A DNA stretch of 64,000 bases, taken from the NCBI GenBank assembly GCA_039105265.1, contig JAPFFF010000003.1, forward strand, positions 8,618,001 through 8,682,000, given 5' to 3'. The number at the start of each line of letters is the position of its first letter. Within the stretch, counting starts at the first letter, position 1. Source of the stretch: Tritrichomonas musculus (Eukaryota > Parabasalia > Tritrichomonadida > Tritrichomonadidae). The notes under the pieces were generated by a model, which saw only the letters and a program-made list of their open reading frames with translations, ran no database searches and was not told the origin of the DNA. A program made the translations under genes and the position numbers. This document shows, in pieces, positions 20,371-29,711 of this stretch.

Positions 20371-20926
20371 TAGATTTCAAAATCAAATAAAATTCAAGAA
20401 ATTTTGATTGAAAATGCTGCTTCAATTTTTACCAATCTCTAAATAAAATATTCAAATATTAAAAAGTGAAATGTCATAATCTTCTGAAAATATAATCATT
20501 TATTATTAGTTTAATATAGATAAGAATTCTCATTCTGTGTAAACTAAATGTAAATTTAATAAGAATTATATGGTCATATATATATAAAAATCATATGATT
20601 TTGAAAAGAAGCAAAATCCAATTTAATTGAATCAGATTAGCAATTAAAATATGTGTAAATTTTTAGAAATATTAGAGATTAATATTTATTGAGCAATATT
20701 CGATAACAGAAGGTCTATATCAAAAGAAATAATTAAAACTTTAAAATGTGAAAGTTGATTTTGATTCATATATATTTCGAAAATAGTTAATTTTTAAGAT
20801 ATAAAATTATTGAATAATTTGTTATTAATTAAAAGCATGACGATGGCAAATTGAAAAAAAGTCATGCAAAAACAGTTCATAGATTCGTTTTAATATAATA
20901 AATAATGTCCAAATGATATAAAAAGG
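20371..20926. other. spacer upstream of the AEC transporter gene
   Basis: 556 AT-rich bases between tandem minus-strand genes. It holds the transporter's 5' region and the preceding gene's 3' region. No open frame or clear motif is seen. Confidence 0.5.
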
Positions 20927-22420
20927 TCAGCAAGGATTTGCATTTAGAGCCTCTAAAATTATATTTTGATAAGGTTTTATTTCTTCATAGTTTTGCTTAT
21001 CAAAAATGTTAAAAAAGTATTCGTCTGTGCAAAATTCTTGAATCGCTAAAACAGGTTCTTTGATTTTTTTGCTTTGAAAATATTCAATGATTTTTAATAA
21101 AGTGTGTAAAAGTAGCTTAATAAAACTTTGATCTTCCGCTGATTCAAAAGAGTCAAAAATAGCAAATAAGACACAATCATTTAAATGAGCTTGAAATTTA
21201 AGTTGAAATAATTGATCAGGATATTTTAAAAACAAATTACAAATGGTGCATAATGCTTTTTGCTGCATTCTGTAAGATCCGTTTTTAATAATCTGAATTA
21301 AGTCGTTTAATTGTGCTGGTTGGATTCCTTTATATGGAATTAATGCCTCAATTAAATCGCATATTTTAATTATAAAGTCAGAATCATTTGATCTAATAGC
21401 GTTAAAATATTCAATTGCTTGATCCACTTTCTCCCAAATGATTGAATTTGGAAATTCAACTGGAACATTTGGTAAGGATAAAATATAGATGAGAAGATCA
21501 ATTAAAGAGCACGAGCAAATTTGATTTGAAAATGAAATAAGAGAAAATAAATTATAAATGCTAACAGATTGATAAAAGTGATCTAAATCCTTTTGAGCTA
21601 ATTTGATCATTAGCTGGCACATTTTAGAAAAGTCATCAAATTTTGCTGAGCACGCATTGCAATTCATAGGTGGTAGCGTAATTGGGAAAGCGTCCAATGA
21701 TAATTGAATTTTTTGTTGTGTATATTTGAATAAGAAGTTAAAATACTTACTGACCATTTCAAATATTGGCTTTAGATGCTCTATTATTAAAATTAGATCT
21801 TTTTGTGATAACAAGCAAAAAAGAAACTCAAGAGCTTTATTAGAAGCTGAAAGATTAATATCTCTTTGATATAAATCGCAAATTCTTTGAAAAATAAAAG
21901 ACGGCTTAAATTTATAAAAAATATCTATTTTTTTTCTGAAAATATTAAGTAAAACTTGGAGAAGCTTGGAATATATTAATTTTTGACTAGAATATATAAT
22001 TGGTGAGATTGGAGATTGTTCGTTTGAATCGATATAAGTGGCAGCTATTAAAACAAAGTAAGCAAATGATGGTTCTAAAAATGGTTGGATATATTCTTCT
22101 GCTTCTGAATTTTCTAGAATCAAGTTTAAAGCGTCAACGCAATATCCATAAACAATAGGTTTTGAGCCGTTTCGAACAAAAGTTATTAATTGCTGGAAAA
22201 AATCATTGATAAATAAAATATTAAAATCATCTGCTTGAGCATCATCCACGAAAGATATCAATTTGGAGCCAAGATTCAATATTTCATTAAAAGAAGGTAA
22301 ATTTTCAAAATTAGAGAAATTTTTAATAATATATTGGAGTGTTTCTCCATGCACATTTTTTGGTTCTAATGAAATATTTCTAATAAGTTCAGGATTTTCA
22401 TTTGTTTTATATAAATTCAT
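20927..22420 (-). CDS. ARM/HEAT-like helical repeat protein
   Basis: 497 residues when started at ATG 22420 (MNLYKTNENPELIRN). An in-frame ATG 36 bases upstream would add MHSIFLTKKKKK, encoded partly by a long T-run. I prefer the inner start because the extension is low complexity. The chain is a succession of paired amphipathic helices with typical ARM spacing (…YIQPFLEPSFAYFVLIAATYI…, …LLQVLLNIFRKK…, …LIQIIKNGSYRMQQKALCTICNLFLKYPDQLF…), similar to importin-alpha-type or other adaptor solenoids. There is no importin-beta-binding basic N terminus, so I do not call it karyopherin. A lone CNAC at about 244 is too little for a zinc site. Function unknown. The gene is divergent from the reductase gene. 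Confidence 0.65.
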   Translation of the reverse strand: MNLYKTNENPELIRNISLEPKNVHGETLQYIIKNFSNFENLPSFNEILNLGSKLISFVDDAQADDFNILFINDFFQQLITFVRNGSKPIVYGYCVDALNLILENSEAEEYIQPFLEPSFAYFVLIAATYIDSNEQSPISPIIYSSQKLIYSKLLQVLLNIFRKKIDIFYKFKPSFIFQRICDLYQRDINLSASNKALEFLFCLLSQKDLILIIEHLKPIFEMVSKYFNFLFKYTQQKIQLSLDAFPITLPPMNCNACSAKFDDFSKMCQLMIKLAQKDLDHFYQSVSIYNLFSLISFSNQICSCSLIDLLIYILSLPNVPVEFPNSIIWEKVDQAIEYFNAIRSNDSDFIIKICDLIEALIPYKGIQPAQLNDLIQIIKNGSYRMQQKALCTICNLFLKYPDQLFQLKFQAHLNDCVLFAIFDSFESAEDQSFIKLLLHTLLKIIEYFQSKKIKEPVLAIQEFCTDEYFFNIFDKQNYEEIKPYQNIILEALNANPC

Positions 22421-22622
22421 TTTTTTTTTTTTTTTTGTTAAAAAAATTGAATGCATTCAATTTCAATTGGATTATTTTTTTGGTTAAACAATGGTAATTA
22501 CTAATAATTTTTATTATCCATCAAAAAATATTGATATAAGAAATTTTCTAAGCATTATTTGAAAATTTAATCGTAACAAACTTTTGAATAATTAATTTGC
22601 TAAATAGAGTAAAGAGTTGAAT
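22421..22622. promoter_or_regulatory. divergent promoter region, 202 bp
   Basis: This stretch lies between the ARM-like gene start and the reductase start at 22623. It contains AACAAACTTTTGAATAATT about 40 bp before the plus-strand ATG, a close variant of the ACTTTTTGAAT word. Confidence 0.4.
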
Positions 22623-23795
22623 ATGCTGAACCTTTTTTTAAAGGTTCCGTTTATCAGCAATATCTTGGATTTTCTACAATCAGAAACCATTTTCCGAAAA
22701 TTAGTAAATGCCTCTTTCTTCATTTTCGGTGATCTTTTAATCTTTCAGAATTTTTTGCCTTTTCAATACGGCAAGACATATACTAAAGGAAAATCATTGC
22801 TCCGAGTAGAGATACGTGACAGATTCTCTGTTTTTCTTGTCCATTCTTCAGGACCTATAACCTTCCTTTATTCTTATTTTTTCTTCTATGCCAAATCAAA
22901 CTTATACGAATTAAATTATGATGAGAAATATATTTATAAGTTAAATAATGATATTATTCATAATGTCCAATCTACAGAAAATGCATTTAATTCCAAACAA
23001 AGTTTTAAAGAAGCAGATACCAATCTTGTAAATGGAAAAATTCAAAATAACGAAGATAAAAATGATTTTGCAACCAGCCAAAATCATAATAATAATGATG
23101 ATAATTTTGAATTCGATGGTTTAGGTGCAAGCAAGCATGAGGATAAAGATGCAAATTCTCATGTAATCAAAAAAATGGAATATCAGAAAAAAATTAAAAA
23201 AGGTAATAAAAATAATTTGCAGCCTTTTACTTTCAAAGCGTTTATGAAATCATTCATATCAATGCCATCTATTCTTTATCTTTTTCATTATATGCATCGT
23301 GTTTTTGTTTATCCATGGTTCCGTAGTTCGCATAGTCGTCCTTGGCCACTTGAGAGTATCCTCTTTTTTTCTATCACGAATATGATGTCTGGTCTTGTTC
23401 TTTCTTGGTCCTTGTTTTTTAAATATCGTAGATTGCCTATACTTGTTCAAGTCATACTATCTATTCTCTTTATTCCATTAATGGCTCTATCAAGTTTTCA
23501 TGATTACTATTTATGTTCACTTCGACAACCTGGTGAAAGTGGATATCGGATTCCGAAAGGATTATGTTTCAATTGGGTTTCTTGCCCACATTACACTTTT
23601 GAATTAGCTGAATGGTTCGTTTTTGGCTTCTTTTTAGGAGGTGATTTAGGTGTAAGGTATTTATTTTGGCTTATTGGGTTTTTGAATTTAAGTATTAGAG
23701 CTTCCTCTTCTACAACTGCTTATCGAAAAATGTTCAATCTCAAGTACCATGTACGGAAAAAAAGTTTTTTGCCGATTTTCTACTCTCCTGTATGA
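22623..23795 (+). CDS. steroid 5-alpha-reductase family membrane enzyme
   Basis: 390 residues from the first ATG. The C-terminal half carries the family signature: HYMHRVFVYPWFR near 222-234 (the HYxHR motif), then GYRIPKGLCFNWVSCPHY near 307-324 followed by …ELAEWFVFG, equivalent to the family's 'Y.IP.GGLF..VSCPNY..EI.EW'. The end, …KKSFLPIFYSPV, matches the usual '…IPF.F' terminus. About seven membrane helices are visible. The family reduces C=C bonds with NADPH in steroids, polyprenol (SRD5A3, needed for dolichol and N-glycosylation) or enoyl-CoA. Substrate cannot be decided; polyprenol reductase is the likeliest housekeeping role in a protist with N-glycans (inference). An Asn/Asp-rich insert at about 115-200 is lineage-specific. 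The last 22 codons lie in the first copy of a tandem duplication. Confidence 0.8.
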   Translation: MLNLFLKVPFISNILDFLQSETIFRKLVNASFFIFGDLLIFQNFLPFQYGKTYTKGKSLLRVEIRDRFSVFLVHSSGPITFLYSYFFFYAKSNLYELNYDEKYIYKLNNDIIHNVQSTENAFNSKQSFKEADTNLVNGKIQNNEDKNDFATSQNHNNNDDNFEFDGLGASKHEDKDANSHVIKKMEYQKKIKKGNKNNLQPFTFKAFMKSFISMPSILYLFHYMHRVFVYPWFRSSHSRPWPLESILFFSITNMMSGLVLSWSLFFKYRRLPILVQVILSILFIPLMALSSFHDYYLCSLRQPGESGYRIPKGLCFNWVSCPHYTFELAEWFVFGFFLGGDLGVRYLFWLIGFLNLSIRASSSTTAYRKMFNLKYHVRKKSFLPIFYSPV

Positions 23796-23982
23796 AAAAA
23801 ATGGTAAATAGAAAAAAAATTATAGATAAAAATATATTATATCGTATTAGTATTTATGTTCAATCTCAAGTACCATGTACTGAAAAAAAGTTTTTTGCCG
23901 ATTTTCTACTCTCCTGTATGAAAAAAATGGTAAATAGAAATGGTATTTCATTTTTGTTTTTATTATTATCGTATTAGTATTA
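23731..23982 (+). repeat. tandem duplication of the reductase gene's 3' end, 126-bp period
   Basis: The 84 bases at 23731-23814 recur at 23857-23940 with one mismatch. The offset of 126 bp is exactly 42 codons. The repeated part holds the last 21 codons, the stop and the start of the 3' UTR. After it, both copies run into AT-rich DNA that again shares TATCGTATTAGTATT. Confidence 0.9.
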
Positions 23983-24605
23983 ATGTTTTTACAATTCGTG
24001 ATGTTTAAGATATGCGATTGATTTATTGATGAAATAAATGCGTTAAAGAGAAATTTTATACTTTTGATGAATTAGCTTAGATTGATTGATTTTTATTATA
24101 GAGTATAAAAATCAATAAACTCATATTATGGACCAAATCATAGATTCTTCAAATTTATGAGAAGGAAGAATACTTAGCAAGTATTCAATTAGTGAGTATA
24201 TGATTTAAAAAGCATATCTTTAATTTACAATTTTAAGAAATAATATAATTTTGTTTTTAAATTGAAAATAATATAATTCTAATTTATATAATAGCATTAA
24301 AACTAAAAAATGATCAGTATTGTATAAAGAATAAAGATCATTCATTACTATATTCTTTCTAAGCTGCATTCTTTTAGATAATTATATGATTAATATTTAT
24401 TGTATTTTATCACGATTATAAGCTAATACTAGTAAATTAAGGAAAAAATATTAATACAAAAATTATCATAAAAACATATTTATATATGTATAATAAAAAA
24501 CAGAAAGCCTTAAATCATTTATCTCGCAGATTTAAGGAGATTTTAACGCCGCAAAATTATATCAAACAAAAAAAAAAAAAAAATATATATATATAAAAAC
24601 AGTTA
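23796..24605. other. convergent intergenic region, 810 bp
   Basis: It starts with the second copy of the duplicated gene end and then runs as AT-rich DNA with no coding sequence. A short (TA)n run at 24583-24594 precedes the kinase gene's 3' end. Confidence 0.5.
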
Positions 24606-26357
24606 TCAGCAAGCGCTGTCGTTGTTGTTAGACATCATCTGTGATCGAAACCTTCTTCTTGGTGTAAGCAAATTTCTTCTTCTAGCATCTAATGAACTTA
24701 CTCGGAATGTTTTAACAGAGTCTAATGAAGCTTGACGATTATGTCCATCAGGAACTTCAACGAAATTTTCAATATTAATTTCTTCATTTGAATTATCAGT
24801 GAATGCGTTAGGATTTTCATTCATTTGGATTTGTGGCTTTTCTTGATTTTGCTCGATCATCATTGAGTCATCTCTTGTTTGTAATAAAGGTGTTGAAGAA
24901 AACATTTGAATTTTTGGTCGTATGGACGTAATCGGAATAGGTGGTAAGCCTTTTTTGAGCTCAGGTGTATCTTGAAAAATTTTAGTACAAGAATTTGAAC
25001 TAGAAATTGTTTCTTTAACCAAAAAAGGATTTTGAATAGAATTTGAATGATGTATATTTGATTGTGAAGATTGGTGTAAGCATGAATGTGGAATATTAGA
25101 AGGAAATGGTGGGCAAAATGATGATGAAGATGAAAATCGCCTTTTGGAGTGCTCATTTTGAGAATTGTTTGTATTTGTTTGTGTGTTTGAGCTTTGTTGT
25201 GTATTCTTCCTAATATTAGAATTTAGATTTGATTTTGACGCTTGAATATCATTATTTAAAATCACATTACTGGTATTATTATCATAATTTGGAAGCATTT
25301 GATTTAACTCGATTCCGTTCATATTTGAATGATTAAAAGAAACTTTGGTATTAAATTTGATTTCGCAAAGTGATGAATGTGAAGTCATATGCTGCAAAAT
25401 TGGATGGGATGCAATATCTTTCATTTTTGCACGGTGCAAAGGATCATGGGTAAGCATTGAACGTATTAAATTTGCGAAGTTTCGATCAATGTAGGATGGG
25501 AACCTTAAATCTGCAGTTTTAGCCATTTTTCTGAGAACTTCACGGGATGAAGAATACCATGGAGGAACACCAGTTGCCATCATGTAGAAAGTTATACCAA
25601 GAGCCCAAACATCAGCTTCATAAGGATCAAAATCTTTCATATCAAGAACTTCTGGTGCCATAAAAAGGTACGATCCAGCATATTTGTTGCATCTCTGTCC
25701 ATTTTTTATAATGGTGCTTAATCCAAAATCGCCAAGTTTCAATCTATTATTAGCTCCAACAAGAATATTTGCGGGCTTTATATCTCTATGTGCTATGTCA
25801 TTTTGATGGCAATACAATAAAGCCGTTGCAATTTGTTTACAAAATGCATATAGCCTAGGTGGTTTTATTGGGCCTTTTCTGATGAGATCATTTAATGATC
25901 CGTTCTCGCAGTATTCTAATACAAGATAAACATTTTCTTCTTCTTTTTTAGCATCGCCATGATTATTTTCGTTTTCACCTTCCATTTCACCTTTTATAAT
26001 CGGTTGACTGAAATATTCATACAATTTAATAATTCCAGGATGATCAAGTAAAATTAAGCTCTGAATTTCTGAATTTATGGTTAATTTTTTGGGCTCTTTT
26101 AAATCGGTTTTATCGTTTAAAATTTCGTCATGTAGAATATCGTTTTTATGATTAACTTGTGAGGTGATTTTTTTTATAACAAAATGAATTTTGTATTTAT
26201 CAGACAAAACAAGATATACTTTTCCAAAGGTCCCATTCCCAATTCGTTTTTCTAAATCATATCCTTTGGTGCGGAGGAATGCTGCTGTTTCTTCTTCTTC
26301 TTGTAATTCGCTTTTGTCGGAATTAAGTTCGTTTTGGTGTATGTTTAATTGTTTCAT
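24606..26357 (-). CDS. Ser/Thr protein kinase with long disordered tail
   Basis: 583 residues from the first ATG (MKQLNIHQNE). The kinase domain spans about 30-320: glycine loop GNGTFGKV near 39-46, catalytic Lys in VIKKI, HRDIKPANIL near 187-196, DFGLS near 210, and APEVLDM…ADVWALGITFYMMATGVPPW after it. All catalytic residues are present, so it should be active. A Glu-rich insert between strands (KGEMEGENENNHGDAKKEEEN) is unusual. The fold is CAMK/NEK-like; subfamily uncertain. The tail (about 325-583) is Asn/Ser/Gln-rich and ends RRNLLTPRRRFRSQMMSNNND. The LTPRRR-type site could be a phosphorylation or docking site. Trichomonads have very large kinomes, and such kinases are typical. Confidence 0.85.
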   Translation of the reverse strand: MKQLNIHQNELNSDKSELQEEEETAAFLRTKGYDLEKRIGNGTFGKVYLVLSDKYKIHFVIKKITSQVNHKNDILHDEILNDKTDLKEPKKLTINSEIQSLILLDHPGIIKLYEYFSQPIIKGEMEGENENNHGDAKKEEENVYLVLEYCENGSLNDLIRKGPIKPPRLYAFCKQIATALLYCHQNDIAHRDIKPANILVGANNRLKLGDFGLSTIIKNGQRCNKYAGSYLFMAPEVLDMKDFDPYEADVWALGITFYMMATGVPPWYSSSREVLRKMAKTADLRFPSYIDRNFANLIRSMLTHDPLHRAKMKDIASHPILQHMTSHSSLCEIKFNTKVSFNHSNMNGIELNQMLPNYDNNTSNVILNNDIQASKSNLNSNIRKNTQQSSNTQTNTNNSQNEHSKRRFSSSSSFCPPFPSNIPHSCLHQSSQSNIHHSNSIQNPFLVKETISSSNSCTKIFQDTPELKKGLPPIPITSIRPKIQMFSSTPLLQTRDDSMMIEQNQEKPQIQMNENPNAFTDNSNEEINIENFVEVPDGHNRQASLDSVKTFRVSSLDARRRNLLTPRRRFRSQMMSNNNDSAC

Positions 26358-27460
26358 ACAACAAATAAAATTATAATTCAATTCTTCTGAATTTTATATA
26401 CTATCAATTTATGAATTAATTCAATTATTCAATTGGCTTACATAATTACGAGTAAAAAAATAAAACAAAGAAAAATGCTTTTAATATTAAGAAATATATA
26501 TGAAGATATAGGAATTTTATTAATAGAAATAATAGAAAATGAAAAATTCAATAGCTTTAAATTAATTAGCTGATCAAATATTGAAAGATATTGAAATTTT
26601 GAAGTTTTTCAATTTTTATTTTTAATTATTTATCATTTCGAAAAATCTATAATTTAGTGTAATAATTCTATTTGTGTTGATTAAGCAAATAAGTTTTTTA
26701 TTTGTTATAAAAATTGTAAAAAAGAATAAAAAAACTTGAATATTTTTATTCAATTTTGTGAAAAATCGTTATTTATTTTATTTAAATCTAAATTATATAA
26801 TATCTATTAATATTAAACAAAAAATATATAATATATTGTTTAAATAAATATAATAATTGCTTTCTAAAATTATTATCATTATAAAAATAAATTTATTTAA
26901 AATTAATAGAAATATTTCTATTCTAAAAAAAATGAAATTGATAACTTTTTCTATATATTATTGAATACTTTTATAATCATAATAAAAGCATAATATTAAT
27001 TTAATAGATTTTAATTTTATTTAATAAATAAAAGCATATTTGCTTTCAAAAGAATTGATAATAAAATTATTTGCTGAACTATTTTACAAAAGAAAAAGCT
27101 CATTTTTTGAATGAAAAGGTTTGAATGATCAATTCATATTTGTGGTCATAAATTTGAAAAGTTTATTTTTTTCAAAAAATATATATTCTTCATCAATAAA
27201 ACCAAACTAGATTAAAAGGTCAGCATCTGACCACGGTGTGAATTACAATATTTCATTTTGAACTGAATATTTCTGATTTGTAATTTACAAATTTTAATTT
27301 AATATTAAATTAAACTATATGAAATTTCCAAAAGAAAATTGAAACCAAAAACATTTATGTTTGTTTTATTAGGTAATTTACCTTTTTTATTATTTTCTTT
27401 TTATTAATAATAATGAATTAAAACCATAATTTATATTCGATCAATTTAAATTACAATTAT
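26358..27460. other. spacer upstream of the kinase gene, 1.1 kb
   Basis: Extremely AT-rich region between tandem minus-strand genes. The only visible feature is a small hairpin at 27218-27232 (GGTCAG, CAT, CTGACC). No coding sequence. Confidence 0.5.
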
Positions 27461-28906
27461 TTAAGTAGATAGAAAAGTAGGTCCTGGGCGTATATTAATG
27501 GGTTCATATGGGCTTTCTTGTTCAACATTTATGGTGTAGCCAGTTGACCTGAGAACAAGTAACTGATAAAAAGCAGCTGCCGCACCATGTCTTGAAGAAC
27601 CTTGAAAAGCCTGATTGAATGTAATTGATTCCTTATCTTTTAATCCTTTTCTAACTTTGTTTAGAACAGAAATGGTTTCTTTTGTGATTGAATCTTCTAC
27701 ACTTCTTCTAGGTGTTTTTTCAATAGCAAATTGTATATTTGGATAAGGAGAATATAATTTAACGGAGTTTGGTGTTTGTTCTGCACTTAATTTATTTCTC
27801 CTACTAATATCAAGATAGTCATTTGGTGTTGATGGTAAACTAATTTTTCTCATATTGTCTTCGTTATCTGAAAAGTCCTGTTGCTCGGGGATATCAGAGT
27901 CGCTTACATCGGGTAAGTTGTCATACCGAACTTCTTCAGCTGGCATGGCAAAATCTGAGTTTTCTAAATCTGTTTCTTGTTGTTGAGGTGGCTTATTAAA
28001 TTCTTGCTTTGCTAAATCAAATAATTCTTCAAGCTCTTCATTTTGAGGTAAAGCTGTTCCCTTATGAATTGTTGCTGGAGCTCTCGCTCTTCTTCGGTGC
28101 TGGCCACGAACGTTTGGAAGGTCGATTTGGCTATCAACAATTCTTGATCTTTGTTTTTCTCTATCATTATCTGCTGTGCTTTCAGTTTCTGTCTCAGTTT
28201 CTGTTTGATCATTTATCGGTTCATTAAGCGGTTCATCAATTGGATTATCATCAATATCTTCAAAAACAGGTTGAACAACATCATTATCAGTGCTCCATTG
28301 AGGAACTGGAAGTTGTTCAAAATCTTGGCCTGCGGTTTGCGGTGGTGGAATTGGTTCAACGAGAGTATCAGAAAAAAGCATTTGAGAAGATGGTGTTGAA
28401 GATAATGATGAAGATGATTCTGATAGTTGAGTTAATATTTGTGAATTTTCAGATTGAGATGGAAGTTCTAGTGGGGGTTGTTTAATATAATATGCTTCCT
28501 CTGGATTCATTTCTTTAAGCCATTTATCTAAATCGCCAATACTATCTAAATTAACAGTTTGTATCTGAGGGTTAATTGGAATTGTATGTGCTTCACCTGA
28601 CCGCGATTGTGGTGGAAGATTAACAGCGTTTGTTTTAAATGATTGCATAATCTTTGTAATGATATCTTCACAGTCACTAAGCATGTACATGGTTTTCTTA
28701 GAATAAACAACAACAAGCCCTTTAAGAAGCATTCCACTTAATCGAAGAACTAAATTAATGCGATCCTCGCTCATAATTTTTTCTGCAATATCTGCAATAT
28801 CTGTAGATAGAACAACTTTTTTTCCTATTTTATCTTTCATTGTACCAGCAATCCAAACTGGAGAAAATGGTCCACTATTTAATATTAATTCGGATATAGA
28901 ACTCAT
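27461..28906 (-). CDS. RAD21: cohesin kleisin subunit (RAD21/SCC1 or REC8 type)
   Basis: 481 residues. The N terminus (about 1-90) is a clear Rad21/Rec8 domain: ILNSGPFSPVWIAGT, then LRLSGMLLKGLVVVYSKKTMYMLSDCEDII, which binds the SMC3 neck. The C-terminal winged helix (about 405-475) reads ITFNQAFQGSSRHGAAAAFYQLLVL…SPYEPINI, which binds the SMC1 head. The middle is acidic and disordered, with EKQR near 249 fitting the separase ExxR pattern. This is the ring-closing subunit that holds sister chromatids until anaphase. I cannot tell mitotic RAD21 from meiotic REC8. The first MxxxxSxxxLxxxGPF alignment supports the start at 28906. An E2F-like site lies just upstream. Confidence 0.9.
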   Translation of the reverse strand: MSSISELILNSGPFSPVWIAGTMKDKIGKKVVLSTDIADIAEKIMSEDRINLVLRLSGMLLKGLVVVYSKKTMYMLSDCEDIITKIMQSFKTNAVNLPPQSRSGEAHTIPINPQIQTVNLDSIGDLDKWLKEMNPEEAYYIKQPPLELPSQSENSQILTQLSESSSSLSSTPSSQMLFSDTLVEPIPPPQTAGQDFEQLPVPQWSTDNDVVQPVFEDIDDNPIDEPLNEPINDQTETETETESTADNDREKQRSRIVDSQIDLPNVRGQHRRRARAPATIHKGTALPQNEELEELFDLAKQEFNKPPQQQETDLENSDFAMPAEEVRYDNLPDVSDSDIPEQQDFSDNEDNMRKISLPSTPNDYLDISRRNKLSAEQTPNSVKLYSPYPNIQFAIEKTPRRSVEDSITKETISVLNKVRKGLKDKESITFNQAFQGSSRHGAAAAFYQLLVLRSTGYTINVEQESPYEPINIRPGPTFLST

Positions 28907-28927
28907 TAGTTAATCTAAAAAATATTT

Positions 28928-28935
28928 TTTGGCGC
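28928..28935 (+). promoter_or_regulatory. E2F-like site before RAD21
   Basis: TTTGGCGC, inside TTTTTTGGCGCGAT, is an exact match to the E2F/DP consensus TTTSSCGC and lies 22-29 bp before the RAD21 start codon. GC-rich words of this kind are rare in the surrounding AT-rich spacer. Confidence 0.4.
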
Positions 28936-28965
28936 GATATTTTCTGTACTTTGAAAAAAATTTCT

Positions 28966-28988
28966 GAATTTCAGAAATTCTGAAATTC
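28966..28988. repeat. 23-bp perfect palindrome upstream of RAD21
   Basis: GAATTTCAGAA (28966-28976), a central A, then its exact reverse complement (28978-28988). It lies 60-82 bp before the RAD21 ATG and could be a dimeric factor site. Confidence 0.85.
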
Positions 28989-29711
28989 ATCCGTTTACAT
29001 TTTGTAGGAATTAGCATGAGAACGATCATTTTGTATTTAAAAAAAAAAATGATGAAATATTCGTATTCTGAAAAACAATAACAAAAATTCCTCTTATTTA
29101 ATATGTTGATGAGCTCGCATATGTATATTATTTAAAATTGTTCAATATTAAGACGCGATAAAATAGTACCTTATTTTTCTCAAATATGTTTTTAGCAATG
29201 TTTATAGAATTAAGCATTTGAAGTAAAGCCTATTAAAAGGTTTTTTGAGTATTTTGTATAATAAGTAATATTTTTATCCACTTATCTACATATATCTATA
29301 CTATTGGTAAATGTTTGATTTCTACTTAAATTCAAAAGAAAATCATTTAAAATGTAGATAGAGTTTGATTTTGTAGTGAAATTGAAATGAAATTCTCTAT
29401 CTACTTAAGTGAGATCAAAACTAGAAAGAATATTAGGTTATTAATTGGGATAAGAGCATAAATCTGTGTTTTAAATGACTAGCAATTTGTTACTAACAAT
29501 TATAAAGATTATGAACAAGATTATCAAGAAATTTTTTTTATTTGTTGTCTAAAATAGATTGGCCAACTAAATGTATAAAGTTGCATTAAAAAAACTATTT
29601 GCATTCATTTGTTTTTAAAAAATATTTTTTAAAATGGAGATAATCACTTTTTTTTTAAGTTTTATTTGACCTAAATATTGTAATTTTTGTGATTAATTTA
29701 AATAAATTGAT

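Larger units (their letters stand above)
28907..29711. promoter_or_regulatory. divergent promoter region (RAD21 / ITFG1-like)
   Basis: 805 bp between divergent starts. The RAD21 side carries TTTGGCGC and a 23-bp palindrome (listed separately). The ITFG1 side carries TTATTTGACCTAAATATT about 30-45 bp before the ATG, a copy of the TTTGACC word. The middle is AT-rich without genes. Confidence 0.5.
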
